From Sipunculus nudus (Eukaryota; Annelida; Sipuncula; Golfingiida; Sipunculidae), in contig CM049313.1 of NCBI GenBank assembly GCA_026874595.1, positions 74,456,659 through 74,520,658 on the forward strand: DNA of 64,000 nucleotides, given 5' to 3'. The position numbers and the translations under genes are program-made. Positions 34,133 through 45,548 of the stretch are shown here, piece after piece (position 1 is the stretch's first letter; each line of letters starts with the position of its first letter). The notes beneath the pieces are model-generated. The model did not search any database. It was given only the letters and a program-made list of their open reading frames with translations, and had not been told where the DNA came from.

Positions 34133-34395
34133 GGAATGGATCACGGAAGTATAATCCATTCCAGGAACAGTGCATAAACCATCAGATTTCTGTAGTATCG
34201 AGAAAACAAACTGACTTTTCACGGAAAGGACAACTGGCGCGGCATTGCCGCAGGTGAGCGATAACACAGGATAGTGTGAAATTACTGACATTACAAGGGG
34301 ATTAGTCGTGAATATTCGCCGTGGAAACAAACTTTGGTGAGTGTACCTCTTGAATATTGTCACTATACCGTGTAATTGATGAACTTTAGAGACTA

Positions 34396-35345
34396 GTGAT
34401 GTCAGACGCAGATGACAATACCCCATTTCCGGGCATCAGGCCCCCACAACCGCTAACGTTGGGATCGACCCCAATAGAAAATTGGAAGATATTTAAACAG
34501 CGCTGGCACACGTACGCAGTTCTATCTAAACTTGACAGACAACCACATGAAATACAAATTGCACTTCTCATTAACTGTCTTGCTGATGATGCCCTGAGAG
34601 TGTACAATGGCTTTAAATTCGCCACAGATGAGACCACAAGGGTCGTTAAAGAGATAATTGAGGCCTTTGAAAAATTCAGCGTTGGGGAAATAAATGAAAC
34701 ATACGAGAGATATATATATGTCTTCAACAAAAGATGTCAAGCAGAAGGTGAGACTTTTGAGACATTCTATGCAGAGCTACGATCATTAGTGAAAACCTGT
34801 AACTATTGTGAGGAATGCATTGACTCAATGCTCCATGATAGAATAGTTCTGGGCATAAGAGACCCAAGAACCAGAATGGACCTCTTAAAGGAAAGGCAAC
34901 TCTGCCTCACAAAATGTGTTGACATATGTAAAACTGCTGAAAGTGCAACTATGCAGACCAGTGCACTGCAAGATGAGACTGAATGTTGTCAGACCCAATC
35001 AAAAGTACAGACAGCAAAAAAAGGGGCCACAGGCAGAAGCAAAAGAGACCTATGAGGACAAACCTAGGCAGGTGCATAAAGAATGCAAATTTTGCGGGTC
35101 AATTCACAGGATGAGGAAAGAAGCGTGCCCTGCATGGGGAAAAACATGCAATAAGTGCCAAAAGAAGAACCACTTTGCATCAAAATGTCGCTCAGAAAGA
35201 CTTAAACAAATCTGTGAAAGAGAATATGTCAGTTCAGAAGAATCTTCAGATGATGAATGGTTAAATACTGTCCGATCATCACACAAAAATCAGAAAGTTA
35301 GTGGGACAGAGTCTGAAGAAGAATGGCTCAAAACGCTAAAATCCA
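34396..35345 (+). pseudogene. Gypsy gag remnant with zinc knuckles
   Basis: The gag frame opens at about 34399 (MSDADDNTPFPGIRPPQ...) and runs to a stop at 35055. The capsid-like part has IENWKIFKQRW and LLNCLADDALRVY-type phrases common to gypsy gag. The nucleocapsid follows in the +1 frame: two knuckles, CKFCGSIH...C and CNKCQKKNHFASKC (35085-35190). The gag frame and the RT frame are the same, whereas the knuckle region between is shifted, so a base gain or loss near the A-run at about 35019 displaced it. A programmed frameshift there is less likely, because the shift is +1 and is undone later. Confidence 0.85.
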
Positions 35346-35529
35346 ATGGAACTGAGAGATTAGAATGTGTTCTGATCGTAGAAGGGTCAGAAGTAGTATT
35401 TGAAATGGCACAGGAGTGTCCTGTAATACATTACCAAAGAAATATGCCAAATCAATTGAGCCAAAGAAAAAGAAACTTAATATGTGGAATGACAGCACAT
35501 ACACTTAAATTGGCACATGCAGATGCTCG
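35346..35529 (+). pseudogene. Gypsy protease remnant, active site lost
   Basis: Between the knuckles and RT, a region with protease character (ECVLIVEGSEVVFE before, RKRNLICGM and similar after) reads sensibly only in two frames that switch near 35425. Where the catalytic D-T/S-G triad should stand the sequence reads EMAQECPVI; the aspartate is gone and a few bases seem missing. A second break lies near 35505, where an in-frame TAA interrupts. The protease could not be functional. Confidence 0.6.
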
Positions 35530-36584
35530 GTGCGGAATCCAAAGAACAAAAAGAAATACAGCCTACCCTTCACAGTGGTTGACGATAACATGGGTCTGAC
35601 TCCTCTCATAGGCCTGAAGACTGCACTTGACATGAATTTAGTGAAAGTACTAGAAAGGAACATAGAGAGATTATCCATTGTTAAAGAAAATGTGCAGCTG
35701 TACCAACCGATGCAGTCACCTGTTTTCGACGGGAAGTTGGGCAAATTGCCCGGAAAGATCAAGCTCAGGGTAAAAGACGACGCGGTACCAGTGATAATGC
35801 CTTTGCGCCGAACTCCAGTAGCCATACGAGACAAATGCAAAAAGGAGTTGGACAGACTTGAAAAGCTTGATGTCCTAGCTAAAGTGAAAGAACCAACTAA
35901 ATGGCTTAGTCAACCGGTGTGGCAATACAAAAGAAATGGTGACTTAAGGGTGTGCCTAGATCCACCAGAGCTCAATAAAGTCTTGATACAAGAGCACCAG
36001 ACATTGCCAGTCCTTGAAGAAAAAATACATGAGCTAGGTCAAAGTTGTGTTTTCTCAAAAGCAGATCTATCGTCAGGATATTGGCATGTTGAACTTGAGG
36101 AAGAATCAAGCTTCCTGACCACATTTCAGACATGCCACGGTCGCTATAGATGGAAATGACTACCCTTTGGAATATCGGTTTCGGCAGAAATATTCCAGGG
36201 AAAACTCGCAGAAGCGCTTGAAGGGGTCCCAGGGATTTTATGCATTGCAGACGATGTCATCATACATGGTAAGGACGTCGAACAACATGACAAACATTTG
36301 AGAGCCTTTCTAGAGCGATGCTCCCAGATGGGAATCAAACTGAACATAGATAAGTTCGAACTGCGAACAAAGAAAATAGCTTTCATGGGACATGTAGTGA
36401 CCGAAAACGGGCTGCAATCAGACCCTGAAATAGTTAAAGCTATCACTCAGATGAAGGAACCCCAAAATGTGAATTAACTCAGAAGATTTCTTGGTTGCGT
36501 GAACTATATGGCAAAATTCTTACCTAATCTCAGCCAGATCCTCAAGCCTCTCTTAGACCTCTTGAAAAAAGATGTTCCTTTCCA
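35530..36584 (+). pseudogene. Gypsy reverse transcriptase
   Basis: RT domain with recognisable blocks: GDLRVCLDPPELNK, LPVLEEKIHELG, FSKADLSSGYWHVEL, then after a TGA (36157-36159) LPFGIS, and the catalytic box CIADD (36241-36255, YxDD-type) followed by VIIHG. The thumb/connection follows with FMGHVVTENGL. A TAA stop at 36475-36477 precedes LRRFLGCVNYMAKFLPN. At about 36585 the frame shifts towards RNase H. The two stops look like single-base changes, the usual decay of an inactive copy. Confidence 0.9.
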
Positions 36585-37154
36585 GCGGGCTATTCACAAC
36601 AAGAGACCTACGACAAGGTCAAAAAACTCATCACTGAGACACCAGTGCTAGCTTTCTACGATCCTACAAAGCCGCTAGTGATCGAAAATGATGCAAGTGA
36701 ATACGGCCTTGGCTCAGCTATATTTCAAGAGGGGAGACCAATCGCGTTCGCCAGAAGGACACAAAAGGAAATGCTGGCGGTGACATATGGCCTCACCAAG
36801 TTCCACCACTACACGTACGGGCGACATGTCACAGTCATTACAGATCACAAGCCCCTTGTGTCCATAAGGAAAAAGCCCCTTGCCAAGGCACCACGACGAC
36901 TACAAAACCTTCTCTTGAAGTGTCAAGAATACAATTTTGAGCTAGAATACAAACAGGGGAAGGCCATTCCAGTGGCCGACATGCTATCACGATCACCTGT
37001 GGACAAATCCAATGAAGAGTCCATTCGTCAAGTGTATTACACCCCACTCAACAGGAATCGCCGTCATGAGCTCAGAGTAGCAACAGCAGCTGACGATGAT
37101 ATGCAAGCATTGAAGGAAATCATAATGAAAGGGCGGACAACAAGACCGCCCTAA
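36585..37154 (+). pseudogene. Gypsy RNase H
   Basis: RNase H domain: FYDPTKPLVIENDASEYGLG (first catalytic Asp within ENDASE), RPIAFARRT, KEMLAVTYGLTKFHHYTYGR (catalytic Glu) and VITDHKPL (catalytic Asp). A tether with DMLSRSP links it to integrase. The domain itself is intact from about 36592, but the frame differs from RT upstream and is lost again at 37152 with TAA. Confidence 0.9.
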
Positions 37155-38394
37155 GCTCCACTGTCACGCCGTTCTTCGATTATCGAGATGAACTGACCGT
37201 ACAAGATGGACTCATACTCAGAGGAGAGAGAGTTGTTATACCAGCTGGCATGAGAAGAGACATGAAAAAGAAAGTACATGCGGGACACCAAGGCATAAAT
37301 TCATGCTTGCGCAGAGCCAGACAACTCATATTTTGGCCAGGTATGTCAGCTGACATAAGACAGTACGTAGAAGGGTGTAAAACATGTGCGCTGTACAAGG
37401 ACCGACAACAGACAGAGCCGCTTATCATGAATGAGATACCCGAGTTACCCTTTAAACACATAGCCACAGACATTTTTACACTAGCTAACCAAGATTACTT
37501 GGTAACAGTAGACATTTACAGCACATTCATAGAGGTGGACCCTTTAGAACGATCCACCACTGAAGAAGTCATAACAACTTGAAAACTGAAACCACACTTC
37601 GCAAGACATGGGGTACCCGTTAAAGTGATGAGCGACAATGGACCCCAATTTTTCGTCGCGAAAGTTTGCAAAGTTAGCTGCAGAATGGGACTTCCTCCAT
37701 GAAACATCCAGGCCAGGTCACAGCCAAGCCAATGGGGCAGCCGAGGCAGCCGTTAAAACAGTAAAAAGAATGTGGCGAAAATGTCTCAAAACGAGGGAGG
37801 ATCCTTATATTGGTTTGCTTAACATACGGAATACCCCAACTGAGGGGACACAATCCAGCCCATCACAAAGACTTATGGGAAGAAGGACCCGAACATTAGC
37901 CCAACAACAGATGACGCTTTGAAACCTAAACATCAATCAAACGAGAAACACATCCTGGAAGCTAAAAGGGCCAAAGCAGCAGACAGACACACACATAAAC
38001 GCAATCTGAAATCACTATCACCTGGAGATGGTGTGATGATACAACCAGGACATGGTCAGATTGAATGGTCCCCAGGAAAGCTCAATCAACATCTGAAAGG
38101 CAAAAGCTATGAGATCACGCGAAACGATGGGAGAATATTAAGGAGAACAAGACAACATCTTAGAGCCATACCTGAACACGAGGCATACGATGATAATGGT
38201 ACACCAATAGACGCGGATGAAAACGGGGACACACAGACAAAATCCACTAACAAAAGAACAGAGGATATAGCCGACAACAAAGGTACGGAAAGTTGCTCTA
38301 ACAAGCCTGAGGAGGCGATATCCCAGGCTAGCAGAGATGCCCAGGAAACAGAGATGGAGACAGTGACCAAGAAAACCTCCAGGGGCGAACAATA
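37155..38394 (+). pseudogene. Gypsy integrase, broken in three places
   Basis: The HHCC zinc-binding part is seen in HAGHQG...RQLIFWPGM...CKTC. The catalytic triad is present in pieces: Asp in ATDIFTL (37469-37471), Asp in SDNGPQF (37634-37636) and Glu in NGAAEAAVKT (37743-37745). An in-frame TGA at 37580-37582, a frameshift at about 37648 and another near 37917 separate the pieces. The C-terminal SH3-like part has SLSPGDGVMIQ and RRTRQHLRAIPE, then an acidic/polar tail to TAA at 38392-38394. Host integration activity is therefore lost in this copy. Confidence 0.88.
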
Positions 38395-38692
38395 AAACTG
38401 CCTGTTCGACTCCGGGTTGACCTTGGGGCAAAGTGCTTACAAAGACTGTTTAATTCCTAAGTATATTTTCATCACAGAAAGACTTTGCATAGTAAGAACT
38501 CAAAATCCTTAAGTAATTAAAAATAATTCTTTCATGTACAACCCGCACTGTACATCATAAACATACTAATTGCTATTAACAGAACCTCATACCAAGTCGT
38601 ACTATGAGAAGCATTACCAAAACACCAAGATCATATGTGGTCTTCATTCATTTCAAATAACCCAAAGCTTTTATTTTTTTTTTTGTTCTTTT

Positions 38693-38703
38693 AGAAAGGG
38701 AGA
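38693..38703 (+). other. Polypurine tract
   Basis: AGAAAGGGAGA abuts the 3' LTR, as expected for the plus-strand priming site of a gypsy element. Confidence 0.85.
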
Positions 38704-38907
38704 TGTTACGTATATTAAAATTAACATTAATAACAGTTGGCTTTGTTTACATAAGCAAGCCTAGTAATTACCGTAAGCGACAGCATCACTCTCGCAAGCT
38801 GCCCCAGCCGCCTGCTTAGTTCAGAAATGTTATTTGATGAATACAGATGTTCGTGTCAACTGAATCTGAGTCTTTATTGTTTGTGTGAAAGTATAAAACA
38901 TGCAGCA
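38704..38907 (+). repeat. 3' LTR
   Basis: 204 bp, TGTTACGTATATTA to TGCAGCA; pairs with 33913-34116. The right flank GTAGC repeats the left flank, which fixes the element's edge despite the surrounding tandem array. Confidence 0.92.
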
Positions 38908-41235
38908 GTAGCTAGCTGTGTAAAGCTGTCCTGTTGACTGAAGCTGTGTCAAGCTCTCCTGTCATGTGAAGCTGTGCCAAGCTCTCCTGTTAACAGTAGC
39001 TAGCTGTGTCAAGCTCTCCTGTCATGTGAAGCTGTGTCAAGCTCTTCTGTTACCTGTAGCTAGCTGTGTAAAGCTGTCCTTTTGTCTGAAGCTGTGTCAA
39101 GCTCTCCCGTCATGTGAAGCTGTGCTAAGCTCTTCTGTTAACTGTAGCTGGCTGTGTAAAGCTGTCCTGATGACTGAAGCTGTGTAAAGCTCTCCCGTCA
39201 TGTGAAGCTGTGCCAAGCTCTTCTGTTAACTGTAGCTAGCTGTGTAAAGCTGTCCTGTTGACTGAAGCTGTGTCAAGCTCTCCTGTCATGTGAAGCTGTG
39301 CCATGCTCTTCTGTTAACTTTAGCTAGCTGTGTAAAGCTGTCCTGTTGACTGAAGCTGTGTAAAGCTCTCCCGTCATATGAAGCTGTGCCAAGCTCTTCT
39401 GTTAACTGTAGCTAGCTGTGTCAAGCTCTCCTGTTCACTGAAGCTGTGTCAGCCTCTCCTGTTGATTGATGCTATGTCAAGTTCAATTTTGTTCTCTTGT
39501 TTATTAAAGCTAAATATCTCCCATTGACTTTAGCTGTGTAAAGCTCTCCTGTCATGTGAAGCTGTGCCAAGCTCTTCTGTTAACTGTAGCTAGCTGTGTC
39601 AAGCTCTCCTGTTGATTGATGCTATGTAAAGTTCTCCTGTTGACTGAAGCTGTGTCAAGCTTCCCTGTTGACTGAAGCTCTGTCAAGCTCTCCTGTTCAC
39701 TGAAGCTGTGTCTGGCTCTCTTGTTCACTGAAGCTGTGTCATGTTCTCCTGTTCACCTGTTCACTCAGGCAGGCTTTGTTAATTAAGTTGTCCTGTTCAC
39801 TGAAGCTGTGTTAAATCTCCTGTTCAAGGAGACTGTGTTAACTGAAGCTGAGTTTAGTGGTCCTGCTCACTGAAACTGTGTCAAACCCTCCTGTTCAAGG
39901 AGACTGCTCTGTGCTGTGTTAGTGCTCCTGTTCCCTGAAGCTATGTCACATTCTTTTTTTCACTGAAACTGTGTCAATCTCTCCTGTTCACTGAAGCTGT
40001 GTGAAAGTCTCCTGTTAAGTGAGGTTGTTCCAAGCTTTCCTGTTCCCTCAGGCTGTGTCAAGGTCTCCTGTTCACTGAAGCTAGCTGTGTCAAGTTCTCC
40101 AGTTCCCTGAAGCAGTGTTAAGCTCTACTGTTTACTGAATCTGTGTAAAGCTCCTGTTTCCTGATGCCATGTAAACCTCTCCCTGTATCCTGGTGCTGTG
40201 TCAAGCCGTCATGATTTGAGCTGTGTCAAGCTGCCCTGTTACCTGAGGCTGTGTCAAGCTCCCCTGTTACCTGAGGCTGTGTCAAGGTCCGATGTTACCT
40301 GAAGCTGTCTGTAGCTCTCCTGTTCCCTGAAGTTAGCTGTGTCAAGTTCTCCTGTTCCCTCAAGCTGTGTCAAGCTCTCCTGTTCACTGAAGCTAGCTGT
40401 GTCAAGCTCTCCTGTTCACTGAAGTTAGCTATGTCAAGTTCTCCTGTTCCCTCAAGCAATATCAGGCTCTCATGTTCACTGAAGCTGTGTCAAGCTCCAC
40501 TGTTCACTGAAACTGTTTCAAGCCCTCCTGTTCACTGAAGCTGTGTCAAGCTCCACTGTTCACTGAAACTGTTTCAAGCTCTCCTGTTCACTGAAGCTGT
40601 GTCAGGCTCAACTGTCTATGGAAGCTGTTTCAAGCTCTCCTTTTCACTGAAGCTGTGTCAAGTTCTCCTGTTCATTGAAGCAGGCTTTGTTAAGTTGTCC
40701 TGCTCACTGAAGCTGTGTTAAATCCTCCTGTTTAAGGAGACTCTGTTCACTGAAGCTGTGTCAAGTTCTCCTGTTCACTGACGCTTGCTGTGTCAAGTGG
40801 TCCTGCTCACTGAAGCTGTGTCAAACCCCCCTTGTTCAAGGAGACTGTGCTCTGTGCTGTGTGAAGTTCTTCTGTTCACTGAAGCTGGCTGTGTCAAGTG
40901 GTCCTGCTTACTGAAGCTGTGTCAAACCCTCCTGTTCAAAGAGACTGTGCTTACTGAAGCTGTGTCAGTTTCTTCTGTTCACTGAAGCTGGCTGTATCAA
41001 GTGGTCCTGCTCACTGATGCTCTGTAAAACATTCCTGTTCAAGGAGACTGTCCTCACTGAAACTGTGTCAAGTTTTCTGTTCACTGAAGCTGGCTGTATC
41101 AAATGGTCCTGCTCTCTGAAGCTGTGTCAAACCCTCCTGTTCAAGTAGACTGTGCTCACTGAAGCTGTGTCAAGGTCTCCTGCTGAGTGAGGTTGTGCCA
41201 AGGCTGTTTCAAGGTGTCTTGTTCATTGAAGCATT
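38908..41235. repeat. GAAGCTGTGTCAAGCTCTCC minisatellite, right part
   Basis: About 2.3 kb of ~28-32-bp units in two moods: TCATGTGAAGCTGTGCCAAG-type units to about 39480, and CACTGAAGCTGTGTCAAG/TCTCCTGTT-type units afterwards, with frequent indels. From about 39830 a longer block with GGAGACTGTGCTC recurs (near 39830, 39895, 40735, 40845, 40940, 41045, 41140). The open frames across it (AVLSSS-like) are repeat artefacts. Confidence 0.88.
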
Positions 41236-41250
41236 TGGAACCTCTTCATA

Positions 41251-41268
41251 TATATATATATATATTTG
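41251..41268. repeat. TA microsatellite
   Basis: ATATATATATATATATAT run. Confidence 0.85.
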
Positions 41269-41668
41269 ATAAATTAATCAACTACATATCTCATACTATC
41301 TGAATACAAAACATACCTGTTGCCCATTAACATATATTGATGTTAAATTTTCCTTTTCCTCTGCCAATCATTGTGATAATTGTTTTTGAGTATAGAAGGT
41401 AAGTGTATCAGATATATATGAGACATGTGATCAACTGATGTGATGAGAGATATCAGATCTCGGGTCAGTCGGGTCATATGCCCATTGCCCCCAATCATTC
41501 ACAGTTTGCTGTAATCTGTAGGTGGGTGCCTTGCTGTGTATCTCTAGTGTGACTCTACATTGGCCATTTGCAGTGTCACTTTCTGTCAGAGGTAGGATCA
41601 AACTGGACATTGACATAATAATTATGATAATATAAACTCCTGACTCAGTTTTTTCCTTTGTATTTCAG

Positions 41669-41725
41669 GATTAACGTGTCAAGTTTCAATGCATTATCAG
41701 TATACATACTGTGCCTTGTGTATAG
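41669..41725 (+). CDS. Putative exon p1 of an unknown plus-strand gene
   Basis: A strong acceptor (TTTTTTCCTTTGTATTTCAG) opens 57 nt that are free of stops in one phase: INVSSFNALSVYILCLVY, entering in phase 1 and leaving two bases (AG) before GTGTTAG. These join in frame with A|TAC of p2 to give R-YIAGQ. No family recognised. The donor is only moderate. Confidence 0.35.
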
Positions 41726-43092
41726 GTGTTAGTGACCTACATAATCCTAAGCAAGCACGATTTTGTGAGTACAAACACGTCATATCACTTGCGGTTAAGA
41801 CATCAATACACTGCTGAAGTAGGCTAAACAATGAATTTAGTTGTTTGCTTACAGTAGAAATCTTTAATATAAAATTCAAAGATAGTTTTACCTGTGAGGA
41901 TGCTGGCGATATATAAGAATAAATGTATTTTATTTGGTTTTTTTTCTGCCTAACCTATGTCATGTCTTGATAGGCTATAGGATTGGTCTTTGTTGTCCTT
42001 CTGTCTTTCTGTCAGCCTCCATTAGCAGGAAACAAGTCATAACAAGACATAACTCTTACACCTTGGAAAATTCTTACTTGACATCAAGACCAGTCTTGAT
42101 GAGAGCTTGATATGATTCCAAAACTTGTGATATACTTTACGCAGACTGTGGGTGTTCTTCATTATGCAGATTGTTGGTGAAAGTTTTGGTACAAACTAAT
42201 ACAAATGTTCCAATTTCTTGATGATAGCACTATAGTTTATAACTTGATATGCATTCTACTCATGCCAGATAGGTGCTTGTATTTGTTGCATGAGACTGTT
42301 GGAGCCACCTACAAAAATACAAATTATTATTTTGTTCAGTGGTATTTTCAGGACTAACAAATAATAGACAAATAAAAGTCATGCCATAGCTTTGGCAATA
42401 CAGATGTTTTGCATTGGCTCTTGAAACTGACATAGTATTTATGATGATACTATCATGATGCAAACTATCATCATGCAAAATGTGAGGAAAACTTTTGTAT
42501 CAGCTCTACAAACTGTTACAAACAGTTATAAGTTTCCAGAATATAAGTCCATTTGTGTGCAAATTTATTCAGGTTTTTGAAAAATTATTGCATGGAATGC
42601 TATGTATCTATAATAGTGAATGTCTAATTAACTGGTGAGCCACCCTGCACTTCTTAATTTTGACTTTTATTGTAAATATTAACAGATAATAAGTCCTAAG
42701 CAGTCATGTGACAACTTTATCTTATCAGTCAGATGTTTTGCACCAGGTTTGCAGTATATAAAGAAGACGTCTGAGCTGCTTATATGCCTCTATCACAATG
42801 CACACTGTGAATAAAATCAAACAAAACTACTTTAAAACTACAGAAAAAGTAGCAAAACTTCATTATCAGGCACCTTCTGTCCAGAAAATATCTATGTGCA
42901 TATTTACATTAAAAGTTACCATCATTAGATGTAATGATAATCCTGCAATCCTCTCTCTCTCTCCAACCATCCATTGATGTTAGGTCATTAATTGTCAGGT
43001 GAAAACTAAACAGACAACATAAACTAAATATGTTAGACCTTGTCCCTGGAGATTCCATAAAGGTTAATAAAATTCTCATTTCAGGGACTTAC

Positions 43093-43149
43093 ATTGTATG
43101 TAGCTGCAGCTTTCCACCATAACTCAGGGTCATCATCAGCAGGCATTAG
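43093..43149 (-). CDS. Possible minus-strand exon, LMPADDDPELWWKAAATYN
   Basis: 57 nt on the minus strand ending in a good donor (TACAAT|GTAAGT at 43092) and beginning after CATTAG, or at the ATG at 43146-43144. The peptide has coding-like composition, with WW and an acidic start. It may be a first exon or an internal phase-0 exon. No partner exon in matching phase was found. Confidence 0.22.
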
Positions 43150-43324
43150 CTAATGTATTAATATAAATATTGTCACAATTTTCAAAAGGAAAGAAAGGAA
43201 AAACAAGAGCACAAGTCAGTCACTTTAGTTAAAAGATTATTTGTAAAAGACTCGGACTTACTAAAAATTCACATAGCTAATAAATATCTTAAATGTAAAA
43301 GTTGGAAAATTTTTGTTAACTTGA

Positions 43325-44260
43325 AAAATAGTGGGCCCACCAAGGTCCTCATGTTACCCATATTCTATAAGCTATGGGGCTCCAAAGTACCCCCCAGGAA
43401 AATGAAAAATTTGATACAAAAGCTCAAGTATCTGAACAACTAATGCAATGATCACCATGATTCTTTGCATGAATATTGATCATGGAGTGTTTCATCAGTT
43501 TCTGCATACTGGTGGCTCCACTTGTATTTTTTCAATTTTTTACTTTTTTTATCTTTTAATGAGACCTTTAAAGATGCAGTCATCTGTTAAAAGGGCACAA
43601 ATCGTAAAGACTAGACCTAGAATCTTCTTTCTTGACATGCTGGGATGCCCATGAAAAGTCTCCATGGAAACCTGAATTTAGGTCTCTGTCACCCACATTT
43701 TCTGAGCTATGGGGCTCAGAAGTACCCCCCAGAATAACTAGTAATTTGATACAAAAGCTCAAGTATCTGAAAAACTAGTGCATTAATTGGCATTATTCTT
43801 TGCATGCATTTACATCATGGAGTGTTTCATCAGTTCCTGCAGACTGGTGGTGCCACCTGGACTTCTTTGAATTTTTACCCATTTTTATCTTTATTTTTGG
43901 GATCCTCAAAAATGTGGTCATCTGTTTACAGGGCACAAATCATAAACATTGGACCTGGAATCTTCTTCCCTAAAATCCAGGGAGGTCTGTGAAAAGTCTC
44001 CTTGGAAATATGAATTTAGGTATGTGTTACTCATATTTTCTGAGCTATGGGGCTCATAAGCACCCCTCAGAATTATTGAAAATTTGATACCAAAGTAGGG
44101 CACAAATCATAACCTTTGGGCCCAGAATCTTCTAACTTGACATCCTGAGAGTTCCTCAAAAGTTCTCCTAAGAAACCTGAAATGGGGTCACAGTGACCTA
44201 TATTCTAAGTGTTTTGGGGTATGTTTTGGCACCCCAGAAATAATGTAAAAAAAAACCACA
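43325..44260. repeat. ~335-bp tandem repeat, two and a half degenerate copies
   Basis: Marker phrases recur: GATTCTTTGCATG...CATGGAGTGTTTCATCAGTT (about 43458 and 43793), GGTGGCTCCACTTG / GGTGGTGCCACCTGG, CTGAGCTATGGGGCTC (about 43710 and 44040) and GGGCACAAATC...AGAATCTTC (three times). The ggtggcgcc-like site suggests kinship with the GGCGCC repeats. Non-coding. Confidence 0.65.
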
Positions 44261-44269
44261 CAAATTGCC

Positions 44270-45185
44270 AGTTTCCTTATGAAAGGCTGGTTGGATTGTC
44301 ATCAAATTTTATGTGCTTATGGGTCTTGATGAACTTAAGCAAAAATGCATGAACAATGATGCCACCTACATTATCTAAATTAGTTGTCTGTGCAAGGATA
44401 TATTATCAACATCAGTCGGTTGAGCATCATGACCCACGGGTCACTTGTTATGGAATTTCCACAATTGATTGATCATACAGCTGAAGTCTGTATTATCAAA
44501 TAAAGCTGATGAGCAGAATGGAGTATGTGCACATACAATCATATCAGAGTAAATCAATATTCATCACGCAGTTTGACCTGGCAGAGTTGTGATTATAGTG
44601 AATTCAGCTGTGTACATACACAAATACAATGTTGACCTGCAAATGTTGTTGACAACATCACCTTCATCTCGCACTTTAACTGGTCACGTGTGACGTAAAA
44701 CTGTCGGGGCCACACCTGTGTAATGGTTACATATTGAGGACAAATATAGTTAATTACATTACATACGACTACACATATAAAGGTATTCAGTGGACAGTTA
44801 TCATGGATGAAATTAATGATTTAATATATCATTCTTTATCAGATACAGTTAAAAATTATGGTGCTTATCAGTATGTGTGTATATTTGTGCATCACATGCA
44901 TAGAAGTTTATTTCGTGTATATATTTTGAATCTGTCCTGGCTTACTATTATTTCCAACATATATTACATGTTTAAAATTGCCCATTGATTTTAATTCTGA
45001 GTTCCCTTTTTGTGAGGAATGATTAAGTCTTTATATTTATGAATATAAATTATCAACATTTTAATTTCATCATACAATTATTTTACAAGATGTCTCAGCA
45101 GTTTATAACAGTTTTAGCTATTTTTAAGGCTTTGTCTGTATCTTTTAATTGCTTTAATTTTCATGTATATTTTTTTCTGTTCTGC
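44270..45185. other. Intronic, nothing firm
   Basis: An open run of 84 codons at 44734-44988 lacks splice sites or recognisable domains and is AT-rich; probably chance. Confidence 0.35.
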
Positions 45186-45189
45186 ACAG

Positions 45190-45247
45190 ATACATAGCTG
45201 GCCAAGTTAGAAGCACACAGAATCTGATGTTACATCAGTGGTACCAG
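45190..45247 (+). CDS. Putative exon p2 of an unknown plus-strand gene
   Basis: Long pyrimidine tract and TTCTGCACAG at the left, TACCAG|GTAGGT at the right, 58 nt between. Only one phase is open: A|TACATAGCT..., reading YIAGQVRSTQNLMLHQWYQ and ending in phase 0. Both splice sites are strong. Linked by phase to p1 and p3. Confidence 0.42.
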
Positions 45248-45548
45248 GTAGGTCTGCTTGCTTTGTTCACATGGTCCGAGTTCATGGATCTTTATTTGTT
45301 AAACCCATTATAAGAGTATTATATAAAATGAGTTAATCAGTCATCATTATGTTCTTTTGAGTGTCTCTGAGTGTCACTCGAAGTGTCAATACACAGTTAA
45401 TGTGCACTTGATTTTAGATACTTTATCCAGGACAAGAGGTTGTCCCCTGAAAGATCTAAATGCAACAAAATACTTGTGGCCCAATGATATTTAGCTAAAT
45501 TTGACAGGTCAGGATAATACACAGGCTTTGGTTCTTTTATAGTAAAAC

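Larger units (their letters stand above)
33913..38907 (+). mobile_element. Ty3/gypsy LTR retrotransposon, structurally complete, coding broken
   Basis: A 4995-bp element with two 204-bp LTRs, a tRNA primer-binding site, gag, pol in the order RT-RNase H-integrase, and a polypurine tract. It is flanked by a 5-bp direct duplication GTAGC (33908-33912 and 38908-38912). Integrase following RNase H places it in Ty3/gypsy. The zinc-knuckle layout (CX2CX3HX6C then CX2CX4HX4C) and RT motif IADD recall Mag-type elements of invertebrates (from memory). Gag and RT share one frame, suggesting a single ancestral gag-pol frame; it now has several frame changes and at least three internal stops, so it cannot make its own proteins. 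The LTRs differ at 9 of 204 positions by hand count. There is no envelope-like frame. Confidence 0.93.

Noticed and set aside
35010-35030. Programmed ribosomal frameshift between gag and pol
   Set aside because: The shift is +1 and is cancelled before RT, which lies in the original gag frame; indel decay explains it better.
44734-44988. 84-codon open frame (MDEINDLIYHSLSDTV...)
   Set aside because: AT-rich, no splice sites or recognisable motif; compatible with chance.
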